A DNA stretch of 30,747 nucleotides from JBAVEL01 sp049587715. Lineage in GTDB: Bacteria > Bacteroidota > Ignavibacteria > UBA10030 > UBA6906. Position 1 is the first letter of the stretch. The number at the start of each line of letters is the position of its first letter. Below are positions 16,522 through 24,376 of the stretch, piece after piece. Below the pieces are notes generated by a model. It had not been told where the DNA came from. It saw nothing but the letters and a program-made list of their open reading frames with translations, and made no database searches. Location: NCBI GenBank assembly GCA_049587715.1, contig JBAVEL010000039.1:1-30747 (forward strand). Reading direction: 5' to 3'. The translations under genes and the position numbers were made by a program.

Positions 16522-18594
16522 ATGAAAGACCTGACACGCCCTGTGATGCTGGCGGCGGCGTTGCTGGCGGCTTCGGGGACGACGGCCGCGCGACCCCTCG
16601 AAACGGAGGACCTGTTCCGGGCGCGGCGCATATCCTCCCCCGCCCTCTCACCCGACGGCAGGAGCGTGGTCTTCACCCTTGCCACCCCCATCCCCGCCGA
16701 GAACCGCACGGAGACCGATCTCTGGACGGTTCCTTCCGCCGGAGGGGAGCCCCGGCAGCTCACCGCCCGGGCCGGGACGGACGGGTCGGCCGCATGGTCC
16801 CCCGACGGACGCTGGATCGCCTTCGTCTCCTCCCGCTCGGGGGAGCAGCAGATCTGGATGCTGCCGGCGGGAGGCGGAGATCCCTGGCAGTTCACCCGCC
16901 TCTCCACGGGGGCCACCTCCCCCGTCTGGTCACCCGACGGAAGGGCCGTGGCTTTTGTCTCGGAGGTGGCGCCGGAGTTCTCCGCCAGGCCCTTCGGCGA
17001 GGCGGACAGTCTGAACAGGAAGAAGCTGGAGGGGGCGCTCGCCAACCCCGTGAAGGCACGGGTGTTCAACTCCCTCTACTACCGGCACTGGAACAGCTGG
17101 AGCGAGGGGCGCCGGGCCCACATCTTTCTTCAGAGCTTCGGGGGCCCCCACCACCAGGCGGAGCCCCGCAACCTGACACCGGGGGAGCGGGACGCGGTGC
17201 CCCGCTCGTCCACCTTCTCGGGGGGCATCGACTTCGGCTTTTCGCCCGACGGGAAGGAGCTGGCCTACACCGCCACCCCCGTGCCGGTGCGGGAGCAGGC
17301 CTGGCGCACCAACCACGACATCTACACGGTCTCCACCGAGGGAGGAGAACCCCGGGCCGTGGCCCCGGGCCCCGGGGCGGAGGGCACCCCCCGCTATTCC
17401 CCCGACGGGCGGTTCATCGCCTACCGGGCGCAGGCGCGTGAAGGATACGAAGCGGACCGCCGGCGGATGATGCTGTATGAAAGAAGCACGGGAAGGAGCA
17501 GGTGCCTCACCGGGAACTTCGAGGAGAGCGTGGGAACTCCCGTGTGGAGTCCCGACGGAACGGGGATCATCTTCGATGCGGAGAGCCGGGGAAGGGTGTC
17601 CCTCTACGCCGTCACCCTGAAGGGGAACGACGTGCGGGAAATCGCAGGGGGGGGAACCCTGCACGATGTCATCCCCTTCCCCGACGGGAAGCGGATCCTC
17701 TACACGGGACAGAGCGCCGTGCGTCCCGTGGAGCTCTTCACCATGCCGGCGGGAGGAGGAGAGCCGTTGCCCATCACGCACATGAACGATTCCCTCTTCG
17801 CCCACATCGAGATCCCTCCTCCCCTCGAGTTCACCTACCCCGGAGAAGGCGGTACGCCCGTCCACTGCTGGATCCACACACCGCCGGAGATGAAGCCGGG
17901 CCGGAAGTACCCCCTTGTTCTCTTCGTGCACGGGGGGCCGCAGGGGGCCTGGACGGACGGATGGCATTACCGCTGGAACCCCGCCCTCTGGGCGGCACAG
18001 GGGTACGTGGTGGCCGCCCCCAACCCCCGCGGCAGCACGGGATTCGGGGAGCGGTTCAAGGAGGAGATCAGCGGGGACTGGGGGGGGCGCGTGTTCACAG
18101 ACCTGCTGAAGGGACTCGACGCCCTGTGCGCTCTTCCCTATGTGGACAGCACCCGGAAGGCGGCGGCAGGGGCTTCCTTCGGGGGCTTCATGATGAGCTG
18201 GTTCCAGGGCACGATCGGAGAGAGGTTCCGGACGCTCGTCACCCACGCGGGAACCTACAACTTCGAGAGCATGTACGGCACCACGGAGGAAATCTGGTTC
18301 GACGAGTGGGATCACCGGGGTCCTCCCTGGGCCCATCCGGAGGAGTTCCTCCGGTTCTCCCCCCACCGGCTGGCGGGGAACTTCCGGACCCCGAATCTGA
18401 TCACCCATGGAGAGCTGGATTTCCGCGTGCCCTACTCGGAGGCGATGCAGCTATTCACGGCGCTCCAGCGGCAGGGGGTGCCCTCCCGGCTTGTGCTCTT
18501 CCCCGACGAGGGGCACTGGATCCTGAGGCCCGCCAACAGCGCCTTCTGGCACCGGACGGTGTTCGAGTGGCTGCGGGACTACCTGGGGACATAG
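16522..18594 (+). CDS. Exported S9-family serine peptidase (acylaminoacyl/dipeptidyl-peptidase 5-like)
   Basis: GAGGA at 16513-16517, overlapping the dcd stop, precedes the ATG. Residues 1-22 form a signal peptide ending T-T-A-A-R. The N-terminal half is a beta-propeller of TolB/WD40-like blades marked by repeated (W/L/Y)-S-P-D-G-(R/K) motifs. The C-terminal alpha/beta hydrolase domain has H-G-G-P-Q, P-N-P-R-G-S-T-G-F-G, nucleophile S552 in G-A-S-F-G-G-F, D633 in H-G-E-L-D-F-R-V and H665 in D-E-G-H-W. Family members cleave short peptides admitted through the propeller, in the periplasm here. The 690-residue length is normal. The pairing with dcd is probably only transcriptional. Confidence 0.93.
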   Translation: MKDLTRPVMLAAALLAASGTTAARPLETEDLFRARRISSPALSPDGRSVVFTLATPIPAENRTETDLWTVPSAGGEPRQLTARAGTDGSAAWSPDGRWIAFVSSRSGEQQIWMLPAGGGDPWQFTRLSTGATSPVWSPDGRAVAFVSEVAPEFSARPFGEADSLNRKKLEGALANPVKARVFNSLYYRHWNSWSEGRRAHIFLQSFGGPHHQAEPRNLTPGERDAVPRSSTFSGGIDFGFSPDGKELAYTATPVPVREQAWRTNHDIYTVSTEGGEPRAVAPGPGAEGTPRYSPDGRFIAYRAQAREGYEADRRRMMLYERSTGRSRCLTGNFEESVGTPVWSPDGTGIIFDAESRGRVSLYAVTLKGNDVREIAGGGTLHDVIPFPDGKRILYTGQSAVRPVELFTMPAGGGEPLPITHMNDSLFAHIEIPPPLEFTYPGEGGTPVHCWIHTPPEMKPGRKYPLVLFVHGGPQGAWTDGWHYRWNPALWAAQGYVVAAPNPRGSTGFGERFKEEISGDWGGRVFTDLLKGLDALCALPYVDSTRKAAAGASFGGFMMSWFQGTIGERFRTLVTHAGTYNFESMYGTTEEIWFDEWDHRGPPWAHPEEFLRFSPHRLAGNFRTPNLITHGELDFRVPYSEAMQLFTALQRQGVPSRLVLFPDEGHWILRPANSAFWHRTVFEWLRDYLGT

Positions 18595-18687
18595 GCGGCG
18601 TGAACGGAAGGGCGCTGCATGTTGTTGTACGGTCATGCGGCAGGAGAGATGAGACAAAGCACATCCGGCGGAGACGGGACGTGAAGA

Positions 18688-18705
18688 CCTCCCCTTCGGG
18701 GGAGG
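18688..18705 (+). terminator. UUCG-loop hairpin between S9 peptidase gene and second pckA
   Basis: CCTCCCC (18688-18694) pairs perfectly with GGGGAGG (18699-18705) around a TTCG loop, a very stable tetraloop hairpin. No T-run follows on the plus strand, so it may be a weak terminator, an RNA-stability element, or part of the pckA leader. It sits 94 bases after the S9 stop and 68 bases before the pckA start. Confidence 0.4.
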
Positions 18706-18772
18706 AGGAGAGACACCCCCCTTTGCGGGCCGGCTGACCGGACACATCAGGGAACAACACGGAGCATTCCGC

Positions 18773-20368
18773 ATGCAGGAACAGGGCATCGGCGCGGCGC
18801 ACCTGGCACAGATGGGTCTCAGAAACCTCGGGACCGTCTACTGGAACCTCTCCACCCCCGCTCTTTACGAGGAGATCGTGCGGCGGCGCGAGGGCTGGAT
18901 TTCGCACCTGGGTCCCCTGGTTGTCCACACGGGACACCACACGGGCCGCTCCCCCAATGACAAGTTTGTTGTGCGGGAGCCCTCCAGCGAGGGAGCCATC
19001 GCCTGGGGGAAGGTGAACAGGCCCATGGAGGAGGCCCGGTTCGACGCCCTGTACGCCAAAATGTGCGCCTACTTCCAGGGGCGCGACATCTTCGTGCAGA
19101 ACCTGTACGCGGGCGCCGATCCCGCACACCGGGTGGCGGTGCGGGTGGTCACGGACTACGTGTGGCACAACCTCTTTGCGCGGAACCTGCTCATCCGGCC
19201 CCCCGAACCGGTGATCCACACAGACCCGGGGACCTTCACCATCATCGACTCCCCGCGGTTCCACGCCTCCCCCGAGGTGGACGGCACCAACTCCGAGGTG
19301 TTTATCGCCGTGCATTTCGGAAGGCGGCTGGTCCTCATCGGGGGGACAAGCTACGCAGGGGAAATCAAGAAGAGTGTCTTCACGATCCTGAACTACCTCC
19401 TCCCCGCGCAGGGGGTCTTCCCCATGCACTGCGCGGCCAACGCAGGAGAGGGGGGGGACGTCGCCCTCTTCTTCGGGCTCTCGGGCACGGGCAAGACCAC
19501 CCTCTCGGCGGACCCCGCGCGGCGTCTCATCGGGGACGACGAGCACGGGTGGAGCGATGACGGCGTGTTCAACTTCGAGGGCGGATGCTACGCCAAGGTC
19601 ATCCGGCTCTCGGAGCAGGCCGAGCCGGAGATCTACGCCACCACCCGGATGTTCGGCACGATTCTGGAAAACGTGATTCTGAACGCCGATTCCCGGCACA
19701 TCAACCTGGACGACGGCACCCTGACGGAGAACACCCGCGCGGCCTACCCCCTGAGCCACATCCGCAACATCGTTCCGCAGGGCACGGCGGGGCACCCGCG
19801 CAACCTCGTGATGCTGACCGCCGATGCCTTCGGGGTAATGCCGCCCATCGCAAAGCTCACCCATGAGCAGGCGATGTACCACTTCCTGTCGGGTTATACG
19901 GCCAAGCTGGCGGGAACCGAAAAAGGGCTGGGGAGCGAGCCGCAGGCCACATTCAGCACCTGCTTCGGCGCGCCCTTCATGCCCCTGGCCCCCGCCGTGT
20001 ATGCGAAGCTGCTGGGGGAGAAGCTGGCCCGGCACAAGGTGCAGGCCTGGCTCGTGAACACGGGCTGGACCGGAGGCCCCTATGGGACGGGATCCCGGAT
20101 CCGGCTTGCCGATACACGAGCCATGATCAGGGCGGCCCTGGAGGGAAGCCTGGACAAGGTGTCCACGGAACGGGACCCCGTGTTCGGACTCCACACGCCC
20201 GCATCCGTTCCCGGAGTGAGCGGAAGTCTGCTCCGCCCCCGGACCACCTGGAAGGATGCGGGCGCCTATGACGCCCGGGCCCGGGAGCTGGCGGGGAAGT
20301 TCCGGAAGAACTTCGAGCAGTTTGCCCCCTTCGTCGCGGCCGGCGTGGCGGCGGCAGGGACCGAGTAG
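18773..20368 (+). CDS. pckA: Phosphoenolpyruvate carboxykinase (ATP), copy 2
   Basis: This is a second complete ATP-type PEP carboxykinase of 531 residues. It has H-T-G-R-S-P-N-D-K-F (the standard substrate-binding form), Y-A-G-E-I-K-K-S-V-F, the P-loop G235-L-S-G-T-G-K241-T, L-I-G-D-D-E-H-G-W and E-N-T-R-A-A-Y-P. All catalytic positions I can recognise are intact, so it should be active. GGAG at 18761-18764 is 8 bases from the ATG. It ends in an alanine-rich tail. It resembles copy 1 most strongly around the nucleotide site and differs widely in its ends and surface segments, so it is not a recent simple duplicate. The secreted msrA follows 10 bases later, and then esterase and terC genes in one probable operon. 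Confidence 0.95.
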   Translation: MQEQGIGAAHLAQMGLRNLGTVYWNLSTPALYEEIVRRREGWISHLGPLVVHTGHHTGRSPNDKFVVREPSSEGAIAWGKVNRPMEEARFDALYAKMCAYFQGRDIFVQNLYAGADPAHRVAVRVVTDYVWHNLFARNLLIRPPEPVIHTDPGTFTIIDSPRFHASPEVDGTNSEVFIAVHFGRRLVLIGGTSYAGEIKKSVFTILNYLLPAQGVFPMHCAANAGEGGDVALFFGLSGTGKTTLSADPARRLIGDDEHGWSDDGVFNFEGGCYAKVIRLSEQAEPEIYATTRMFGTILENVILNADSRHINLDDGTLTENTRAAYPLSHIRNIVPQGTAGHPRNLVMLTADAFGVMPPIAKLTHEQAMYHFLSGYTAKLAGTEKGLGSEPQATFSTCFGAPFMPLAPAVYAKLLGEKLARHKVQAWLVNTGWTGGPYGTGSRIRLADTRAMIRAALEGSLDKVSTERDPVFGLHTPASVPGVSGSLLRPRTTWKDAGAYDARARELAGKFRKNFEQFAPFVAAGVAAAGTE

Positions 20369-20378
20369 GAGAGGGACG

Positions 20379-21029
20379 ATGCGCAGGATGCTCCCCGGCG
20401 CCCTTGCGGGGGCGGGCCTCGCGGCCGCCCTCCTCCTCCGCGGGACAGCGGATGCAGCCACCCCACAAGCCGGAAGGAAGCCCATGCACCCCACCGCCGC
20501 CGCACAGGCCACATTCGGATCCGGCTGTTTCTGGTGCAGCGAGGCGGTGTTCCAACAGCTCCGGGGGGTGCGAAAGGTGAGATCGGGGTATGCGGGGGGG
20601 CACACCCCCAGGCCCACCTACGAGGAGGTGTGCACGGGTGAGACGGGACACGCGGAGGTGGTGCGGGTGGAGTATGATCCCGCGGTCATATCCTACGAGG
20701 AGCTCCTGGAAGTGTTCTGGAGCTCTCACGATCCAACGACGCTGAACCGCCAGGGGGCGGACACGGGCACCCAGTACCGCTCCGTCATCTTCTTTCACGA
20801 CGCGGCCCAGAAGCGTCTGGCCGGGGAGTACAAGAAGAAACTGGACCGCTCGGGGACGTTTGAGAACCCGATCGTGACGGAGATCTCCCCCCTCGCGGAG
20901 TTCTTCCCGGCGGAGGAGTACCATCAGGACTACTACGAACGGAACCCGACGCAGGGGTACTGTCGGTTCGTGGTGCGCCCCAAGGTGGAGAAGATGCGCT
21001 CGGTGTTCCGGGAGAAGGTGAAGCCGTGA
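20379..21029 (+). CDS. msrA: Exported peptide-methionine (S)-S-oxide reductase
   Basis: MsrA reduces the S form of methionine sulfoxide in proteins. The start has AGGAGAGGGA immediately upstream, and residues 1-26 make a signal peptide (R-R-M then a hydrophobic run ending T-A-D-A), so it acts outside the cytoplasm. The catalytic motif is G-C50-F-W-C53-S-E, followed by G-Y-A-G-G-H, G-H-A-E-V-V-R-V, N-R-Q-G-A-D-T-G-T-Q-Y-R-S and Y-H-Q-D-Y-Y. Many MsrA proteins have glycine where C53 stands; the second cysteine may resolve the intermediate directly. Y-C-R-F-V-V-R-P-K near the end supplies another cysteine. The 216-residue length suits a precursor with no MsrB fusion. Exported MsrA needs reductant from membrane thiol carriers; a TlpA-type protein is encoded at 10835-12778. 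Confidence 0.94.
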   Translation: MRRMLPGALAGAGLAAALLLRGTADAATPQAGRKPMHPTAAAQATFGSGCFWCSEAVFQQLRGVRKVRSGYAGGHTPRPTYEEVCTGETGHAEVVRVEYDPAVISYEELLEVFWSSHDPTTLNRQGADTGTQYRSVIFFHDAAQKRLAGEYKKKLDRSGTFENPIVTEISPLAEFFPAEEYHQDYYERNPTQGYCRFVVRPKVEKMRSVFREKVKP

Positions 21030-21721
21030 TGAAAGAGCCCCACCCTCCCCCGAGGCAGGCATCCCGGGCCCTCTTCCACAGGATCATCCCTCCCCGCTCC
21101 CCCGACCCCGCAGGCCGCCCTCCCGCCATCCTGATGCTGCACGGTCTGGGGGCGGACGAAGAGGACCTGCTGGGCCTCGCCCCCTTTCTGGATCCCCGGT
21201 TTCTCATTCTTTCGGCGCGGGCCCCCTTCCCCTACGGGAGCGGCTTCATGTGGTACCAGTTCGACGCCGTAGGGAGTCCCCATCCCGGCATGTTCCGCAC
21301 GAGCTGCGGAAAGCTGACCGAGTTCGTGCGGGATGTGCGGGAGAACGTCCCCCTGGATGCAGGGCGCCTCTTCCTCTTCGGCTTCAGCATGGGAACGGCC
21401 ATGTCCCATGCGCTGGCGCTTTCCGCTCCCGAGCTTTTCCGCGGGGTGGCGGCCAACAGCGGGTATGTGCCCGAGGGAACGGACCTGAAGCTCCGGTGGT
21501 CCGACACGGGGCATCTGGGGGTGTTCATCACGCACGGCACGGAGGATCCCGTGCTTCCCGTGCAGATGGGAAGAAGGGCCCGGGATCTGTACGCGAGCTC
21601 CCCCGCCTCCACCGAGTACAGGGAATACCCCATGGGACACGAGATCGGAGAGGAGAGCCTGCGGGACGTCTCTTCCTGGCTGAGCCGCATGATGCAGGCA
21701 CCGGGGACGCCCCATGGGTGA
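21029..21721 (+). CDS. Alpha/beta hydrolase of the carboxylesterase/phospholipase type
   Basis: The 230-residue cytoplasmic-looking protein has L-H-G-L-G-A-D-E-E-D-L near its N-terminus, nucleophile S120 in G-F-S-M-G, D173 in G-T-E-D-P-V-L-P and H204 in M-G-H-E-I, the usual triad order of the carboxylesterase/lysophospholipase (abhydrolase 2) family. Substrates are short-chain esters or lysolipids; which one is not visible. The ATG at 21029 overlaps the msrA stop by one base (TGATG); GTG 21026 is a possible alternative, both served by GGAGAAGG at 21011-21018. The 3' end overlaps terC by 8 bases. Confidence 0.88.
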   Translation: MKEPHPPPRQASRALFHRIIPPRSPDPAGRPPAILMLHGLGADEEDLLGLAPFLDPRFLILSARAPFPYGSGFMWYQFDAVGSPHPGMFRTSCGKLTEFVRDVRENVPLDAGRLFLFGFSMGTAMSHALALSAPELFRGVAANSGYVPEGTDLKLRWSDTGHLGVFITHGTEDPVLPVQMGRRARDLYASSPASTEYREYPMGHEIGEESLRDVSSWLSRMMQAPGTPHG

Positions 21722-22673
21722 GAACGCCCCCCTCCCCTTTCTCCTCTTCGGCGGGTTCATCCTGCTGCTCCTGGGGTTCGACCTGGGAGTGCTCCAGAGA
21801 CGCGCCCGGCACATGCGCATGCGCGAGGCGGCCGCATGGAGCGTGGGCTGGGTGACCCTGGCCCTCCTGTTCAATCTCCTTCTCTACTATCTGTACGAAG
21901 AGGGCATCCTGGGGCCGGGGGGCGGCGGAGGGGGGGAGGCGGCCCTCCAGTTCCTGACCGGCTATCTGATCGAGCTGGCCCTCTCGGTGGACAACCTGTT
22001 CGTGTTCCTCGTGCTCTTCTCCTACTTCGGGGTGCCGGAGCGCTTCCAGCACAAGGTGCTCTTCTGGGGGATTCTGGGGGCAATCCTGATGCGCCTGGTG
22101 TTCATCGTTTCGGGGGCCATGCTGGTGTCCCGTTTCGAGTGGATCCTGATGGTCTTCGGCGTCATCCTGGTGTTCAGCGGATGGAAGATGCTGACGCACA
22201 AAGAGATGGAGGTGCATCCGGACCGGAACCTCTTCATCCGGCTGGCCCGCCGGCTTTTCCCCGTGACCTCGGACTTCGACACGCCCCGGTTCATGGTGCG
22301 CCGCCAGGGGCGGCTGCACCTGACCCCCATGCTGCTCGTGCTGATCACGGTGGAGACCACCGATGTGGTGTTTGCCGTGGACTCCATCCCGGCCATCTTC
22401 GCCGTGACCCGGGACCCCTTCATCATCTTCACCTCCAACATCTTCGCCGTGCTCGGACTCCGGTCCCTTTACTTCGTGCTCTCGGGCGCGATGGCGGGCT
22501 TCCACTACCTGAAGACGGGCCTCTCGGCAATCCTCATCTTCATCGGACTCAAGATGCTCGCGGCGGACCTGGTGCACGTCCCGGTCATCGTCTCCCTGAC
22601 GGTGGTGGTCAGCGTGCTCTCCGGCTCCGTCATCGCCTCGCTCATCAGGCGCCGGCGAGCCCGCCGGCCTTGA
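21714..22673 (+). CDS. TerC/Alx family integral membrane protein
   Basis: TerC-family proteins are multi-pass membrane proteins; Alx and related members export manganese or supply metals to exoenzymes, and others are linked to tellurite tolerance. The 319 residues have roughly eight to nine hydrophobic segments. Conserved acidic motifs lie within them: A-L-S-V-D93-N-L-F-V-F and V-E214-T-T-D217-V-V-F-A-V-D223-S-I-P-A, which in the family line the metal path. The C-terminus is arginine-rich (R-R-R-R-A-R-R-P) and probably cytoplasmic. The start overlaps the esterase gene. Being inside an operon, it has no room for the yybP-ykoY manganese riboswitch often found before alx genes. Substrate is inferred from family only. 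Confidence 0.92.
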   Translation: MGENAPLPFLLFGGFILLLLGFDLGVLQRRARHMRMREAAAWSVGWVTLALLFNLLLYYLYEEGILGPGGGGGGEAALQFLTGYLIELALSVDNLFVFLVLFSYFGVPERFQHKVLFWGILGAILMRLVFIVSGAMLVSRFEWILMVFGVILVFSGWKMLTHKEMEVHPDRNLFIRLARRLFPVTSDFDTPRFMVRRQGRLHLTPMLLVLITVETTDVVFAVDSIPAIFAVTRDPFIIFTSNIFAVLGLRSLYFVLSGAMAGFHYLKTGLSAILIFIGLKMLAADLVHVPVIVSLTVVVSVLSGSVIASLIRRRRARRP

Positions 22674-22698
22674 TTCTTCCCTCTCTTTTCGGTATACT
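22670..22698 (+). promoter_or_regulatory. Promoter for the plsC-pyrG operon
   Basis: TTGATT at 22670-22675 and TATACT at 22693-22698 are exactly 17 bases apart and match 4/6 and 5/6 of the sigma-70 consensus. The -35 box overlaps the terC stop codon. It is the best promoter-like pair I found in the window and would produce a leader of about 208 bases before plsC. Confidence 0.6.
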
Positions 22699-22880
22699 CC
22701 GCAAACAACCAACGACGTTTTGTTCACCGCCAAGGGGACACCGGATGTTCGGAGCGTGTCCGCCCGGCCCGGTCCTTCACCCGTCGGATCACGGGCTGCA
22801 GCGGCGGCCGCAGAGTCCCCCTCCCACCCCCCGCGTTCCTCCATTTGCGCAGACCCCCATCCGCCCGTGAGCGGAACAGG

Positions 22881-22897
22881 CCCGGGTGCGACCCGGG
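22881..22897 (+). promoter_or_regulatory. Hairpin overlapping the plsC ribosome binding site
   Basis: CCCGGGT (22881-22887) and ACCCGGG (22891-22897) form a perfect 7-base stem with a 3-base loop. Its 3' arm runs into the G-rich Shine-Dalgarno tract (GGGGAGGGGGGG, about 22894-22907) ahead of the ATG at 22914. Folding could partly hide the ribosome binding site and lower or regulate plsC translation. Confidence 0.4.
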
Positions 22898-22913
22898 GAG
22901 GGGGGGTCCGGGC

Positions 22914-23627
22914 ATGAGCAGGATTGCGGGAACGATCCGCTTTGCGATTGCGGCCGCAGGTTCCATGGCCTTTGCGGCGCTGGAGCTTGCGGGGATCGCG
23001 CTCCGGCTGGGGGACCGCGTCTTTCACGCGCTGGCCCGCGCCTGGGCGCGCACCACGCTGTGGATCTGCGGGGTGCGGGTGGTGGTGCGGGGCCTTGAGA
23101 AGCTGGCCCAGGGGCGGGGCTACGTCTACGTTTCCAACCACGCGAGCATGTTCGACATCCCGGTGATCCTGGCCTCTATCCCCGACCAGATCCGGATCAT
23201 GTACAAGCGGGAGCTCCACCGGATACCCGTCTTCGGGTGGGGACTCAGGTTCGGCAGTTACATCCCGATCGACAGGGGGAGCGGGCCCGGCGCCGTGCGG
23301 AGCCTGGAGAGGGCCGCCGCCAGGATCCGGGGAGGGGCTTCGGTGCTCCTGTATGCCGAGGGAACCAGGACGGAAGACGGCCGCCTGCAGCCCTTCAAGC
23401 GGGGGGCGTTCCACCTGGCGGTGAAGGCGGGGGTGCCGGTGGTTCCCCTCACGGTGAACGGGAGCTACGGGATCCTTCCCAAGCGCTCCACGGCCGTCCG
23501 CCCCGGGACGGTGGAGCTGGTGCTGGAGCATCCCATCCCCATCCGGGGAGAGGGGAAGGAGGAGGAACGGCGCCTCATGGAGGAGGTGCGCGCAGCCATC
23601 GGGAAGCACTACAGGAGCCAGGAATGA
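22914..23627 (+). CDS. plsC: 1-acyl-sn-glycerol-3-phosphate acyltransferase
   Basis: PlsC adds the second acyl chain in phosphatidic acid synthesis at the inner membrane. The 237-residue protein has an N-terminal hydrophobic anchor and the family blocks N-H76-x4-D81 (N-H-A-S-M-F-D), Y-K-R-E-L with F-G-x-G-L downstream, E149-G-T-R-T-E-D-G-R-L-Q-P-F-K-R-G-A-F, and V-P-V-V-P-L-T-V-N-G-S. The ATG at 22914 was chosen over an in-frame start at 22845 because the strong G-rich Shine-Dalgarno tract precedes it and the upstream residues are unlike the family. The gene leads an operon, and its stop overlaps the kdsB start (ATGA). The 240-base gap before it carries the promoter and the leader hairpin. 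Confidence 0.92.
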   Translation: MSRIAGTIRFAIAAAGSMAFAALELAGIALRLGDRVFHALARAWARTTLWICGVRVVVRGLEKLAQGRGYVYVSNHASMFDIPVILASIPDQIRIMYKRELHRIPVFGWGLRFGSYIPIDRGSGPGAVRSLERAAARIRGGASVLLYAEGTRTEDGRLQPFKRGAFHLAVKAGVPVVPLTVNGSYGILPKRSTAVRPGTVELVLEHPIPIRGEGKEEERRLMEEVRAAIGKHYRSQE

Positions 23628-24376
23628 CCGGGCCCCACGTGCTGGTCATCATCCCTGCCCGGTACGGGTCCACCCGCCTGCCGGGAAAGCCGCTGGCGGA
23701 CATCGGGGGAAAGAGCATGATCCGGCGGGTGTACGAGCAGGCGCGGAAATCCCCCGTCGTGTGCCGCGTGGCCGTGGCAACGGACGATGAACGGGTGGTC
23801 CGGGAGGTGGAATCCTTCGGAGGGGAGGCCGTCCTGACCCCCCCGGGCATCCCCACGGGAACGGACCGGGTGGCCCTGGCCGCACGGTCCCTCCCGGAGG
23901 CGGAGTTCGTGGTGAACGTGCAGGGAGATGAGCCGCTCCTGGAGCCCGCCATGATCGGGGAGGCGGTCTCGGCCCTCGAGGCGGCACCCGAGGCCTCCTG
24001 CTCCACGCTCGTCCGGCCCCTTACGGACGGCTCCGATCTGGAGAACCCGTCGGTCGTAAAGGTGGCGCTGGATGCGCAGGGAAACGCCATCTACTTCTCG
24101 CGCGCTCCGATCCCCTTCCGCCGGGACACTCCCCGCTCCCGCTGGACGGAAGGACACATCTACTGGCGCCATGTGGGACTCTACGCCTTCCGGCGGGAGT
24201 TCCTGCTTCTGTACCCCTCGCTCCCCCGGGGGGTCCTGGAGCAGGCCGAGGAGCTGGAACAGCTCCGCATGATCGAGCACGGCCACCGGGTGCGGTCGGC
24301 AGAGACGCGCTTCGACTGCATGCCCGTGGACACCCCGGAGGATCTGGAACGGATCAGGAAACGGATACGCACATGA
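23624..24376 (+). CDS. kdsB: 3-deoxy-manno-octulosonate cytidylyltransferase
   Basis: KdsB joins CTP and KDO to form CMP-KDO, the activated sugar for the lipopolysaccharide inner core. The 250-residue protein begins with the nucleotide-binding I-P-A-R-Y-G-S-T-R-L-P-G-K-P-L, has V-Q100-G-D-E-P104, then N-P-S-V-V-K-V, Y-F-S-R-A-P-I-P, H-V-G-L-Y-A-F-R and V-D-T-P-E-D-L, all standard for the family. It overlaps plsC and the DUF502 gene by four bases each (ATGA), showing tight coupling. CTP is made by pyrG two genes downstream. The presence of kdsB is the clearest sign that the organism has a KDO-containing outer membrane. Confidence 0.96.
   Translation: MTGPHVLVIIPARYGSTRLPGKPLADIGGKSMIRRVYEQARKSPVVCRVAVATDDERVVREVESFGGEAVLTPPGIPTGTDRVALAARSLPEAEFVVNVQGDEPLLEPAMIGEAVSALEAAPEASCSTLVRPLTDGSDLENPSVVKVALDAQGNAIYFSRAPIPFRRDTPRSRWTEGHIYWRHVGLYAFRREFLLLYPSLPRGVLEQAEELEQLRMIEHGHRVRSAETRFDCMPVDTPEDLERIRKRIRT

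Noticed and set aside
18455..20617. A 720-codon minus-strand open frame opposite pckA copy 2
   Set aside because: It is antisense to a clear PEP carboxykinase and parts of its neighbours, without motifs or ribosome binding site.
21600..21713. yybP-ykoY manganese riboswitch ahead of terC
   Set aside because: The bases upstream are coding sequence of the esterase, which overlaps the terC start, leaving no leader.
21528..23609. A 693-codon minus-strand open frame opposite esterase, terC and plsC
   Set aside because: The translation is rich in H, E, G and P as expected for the complement of hydrophobic codons, with no family resemblance.
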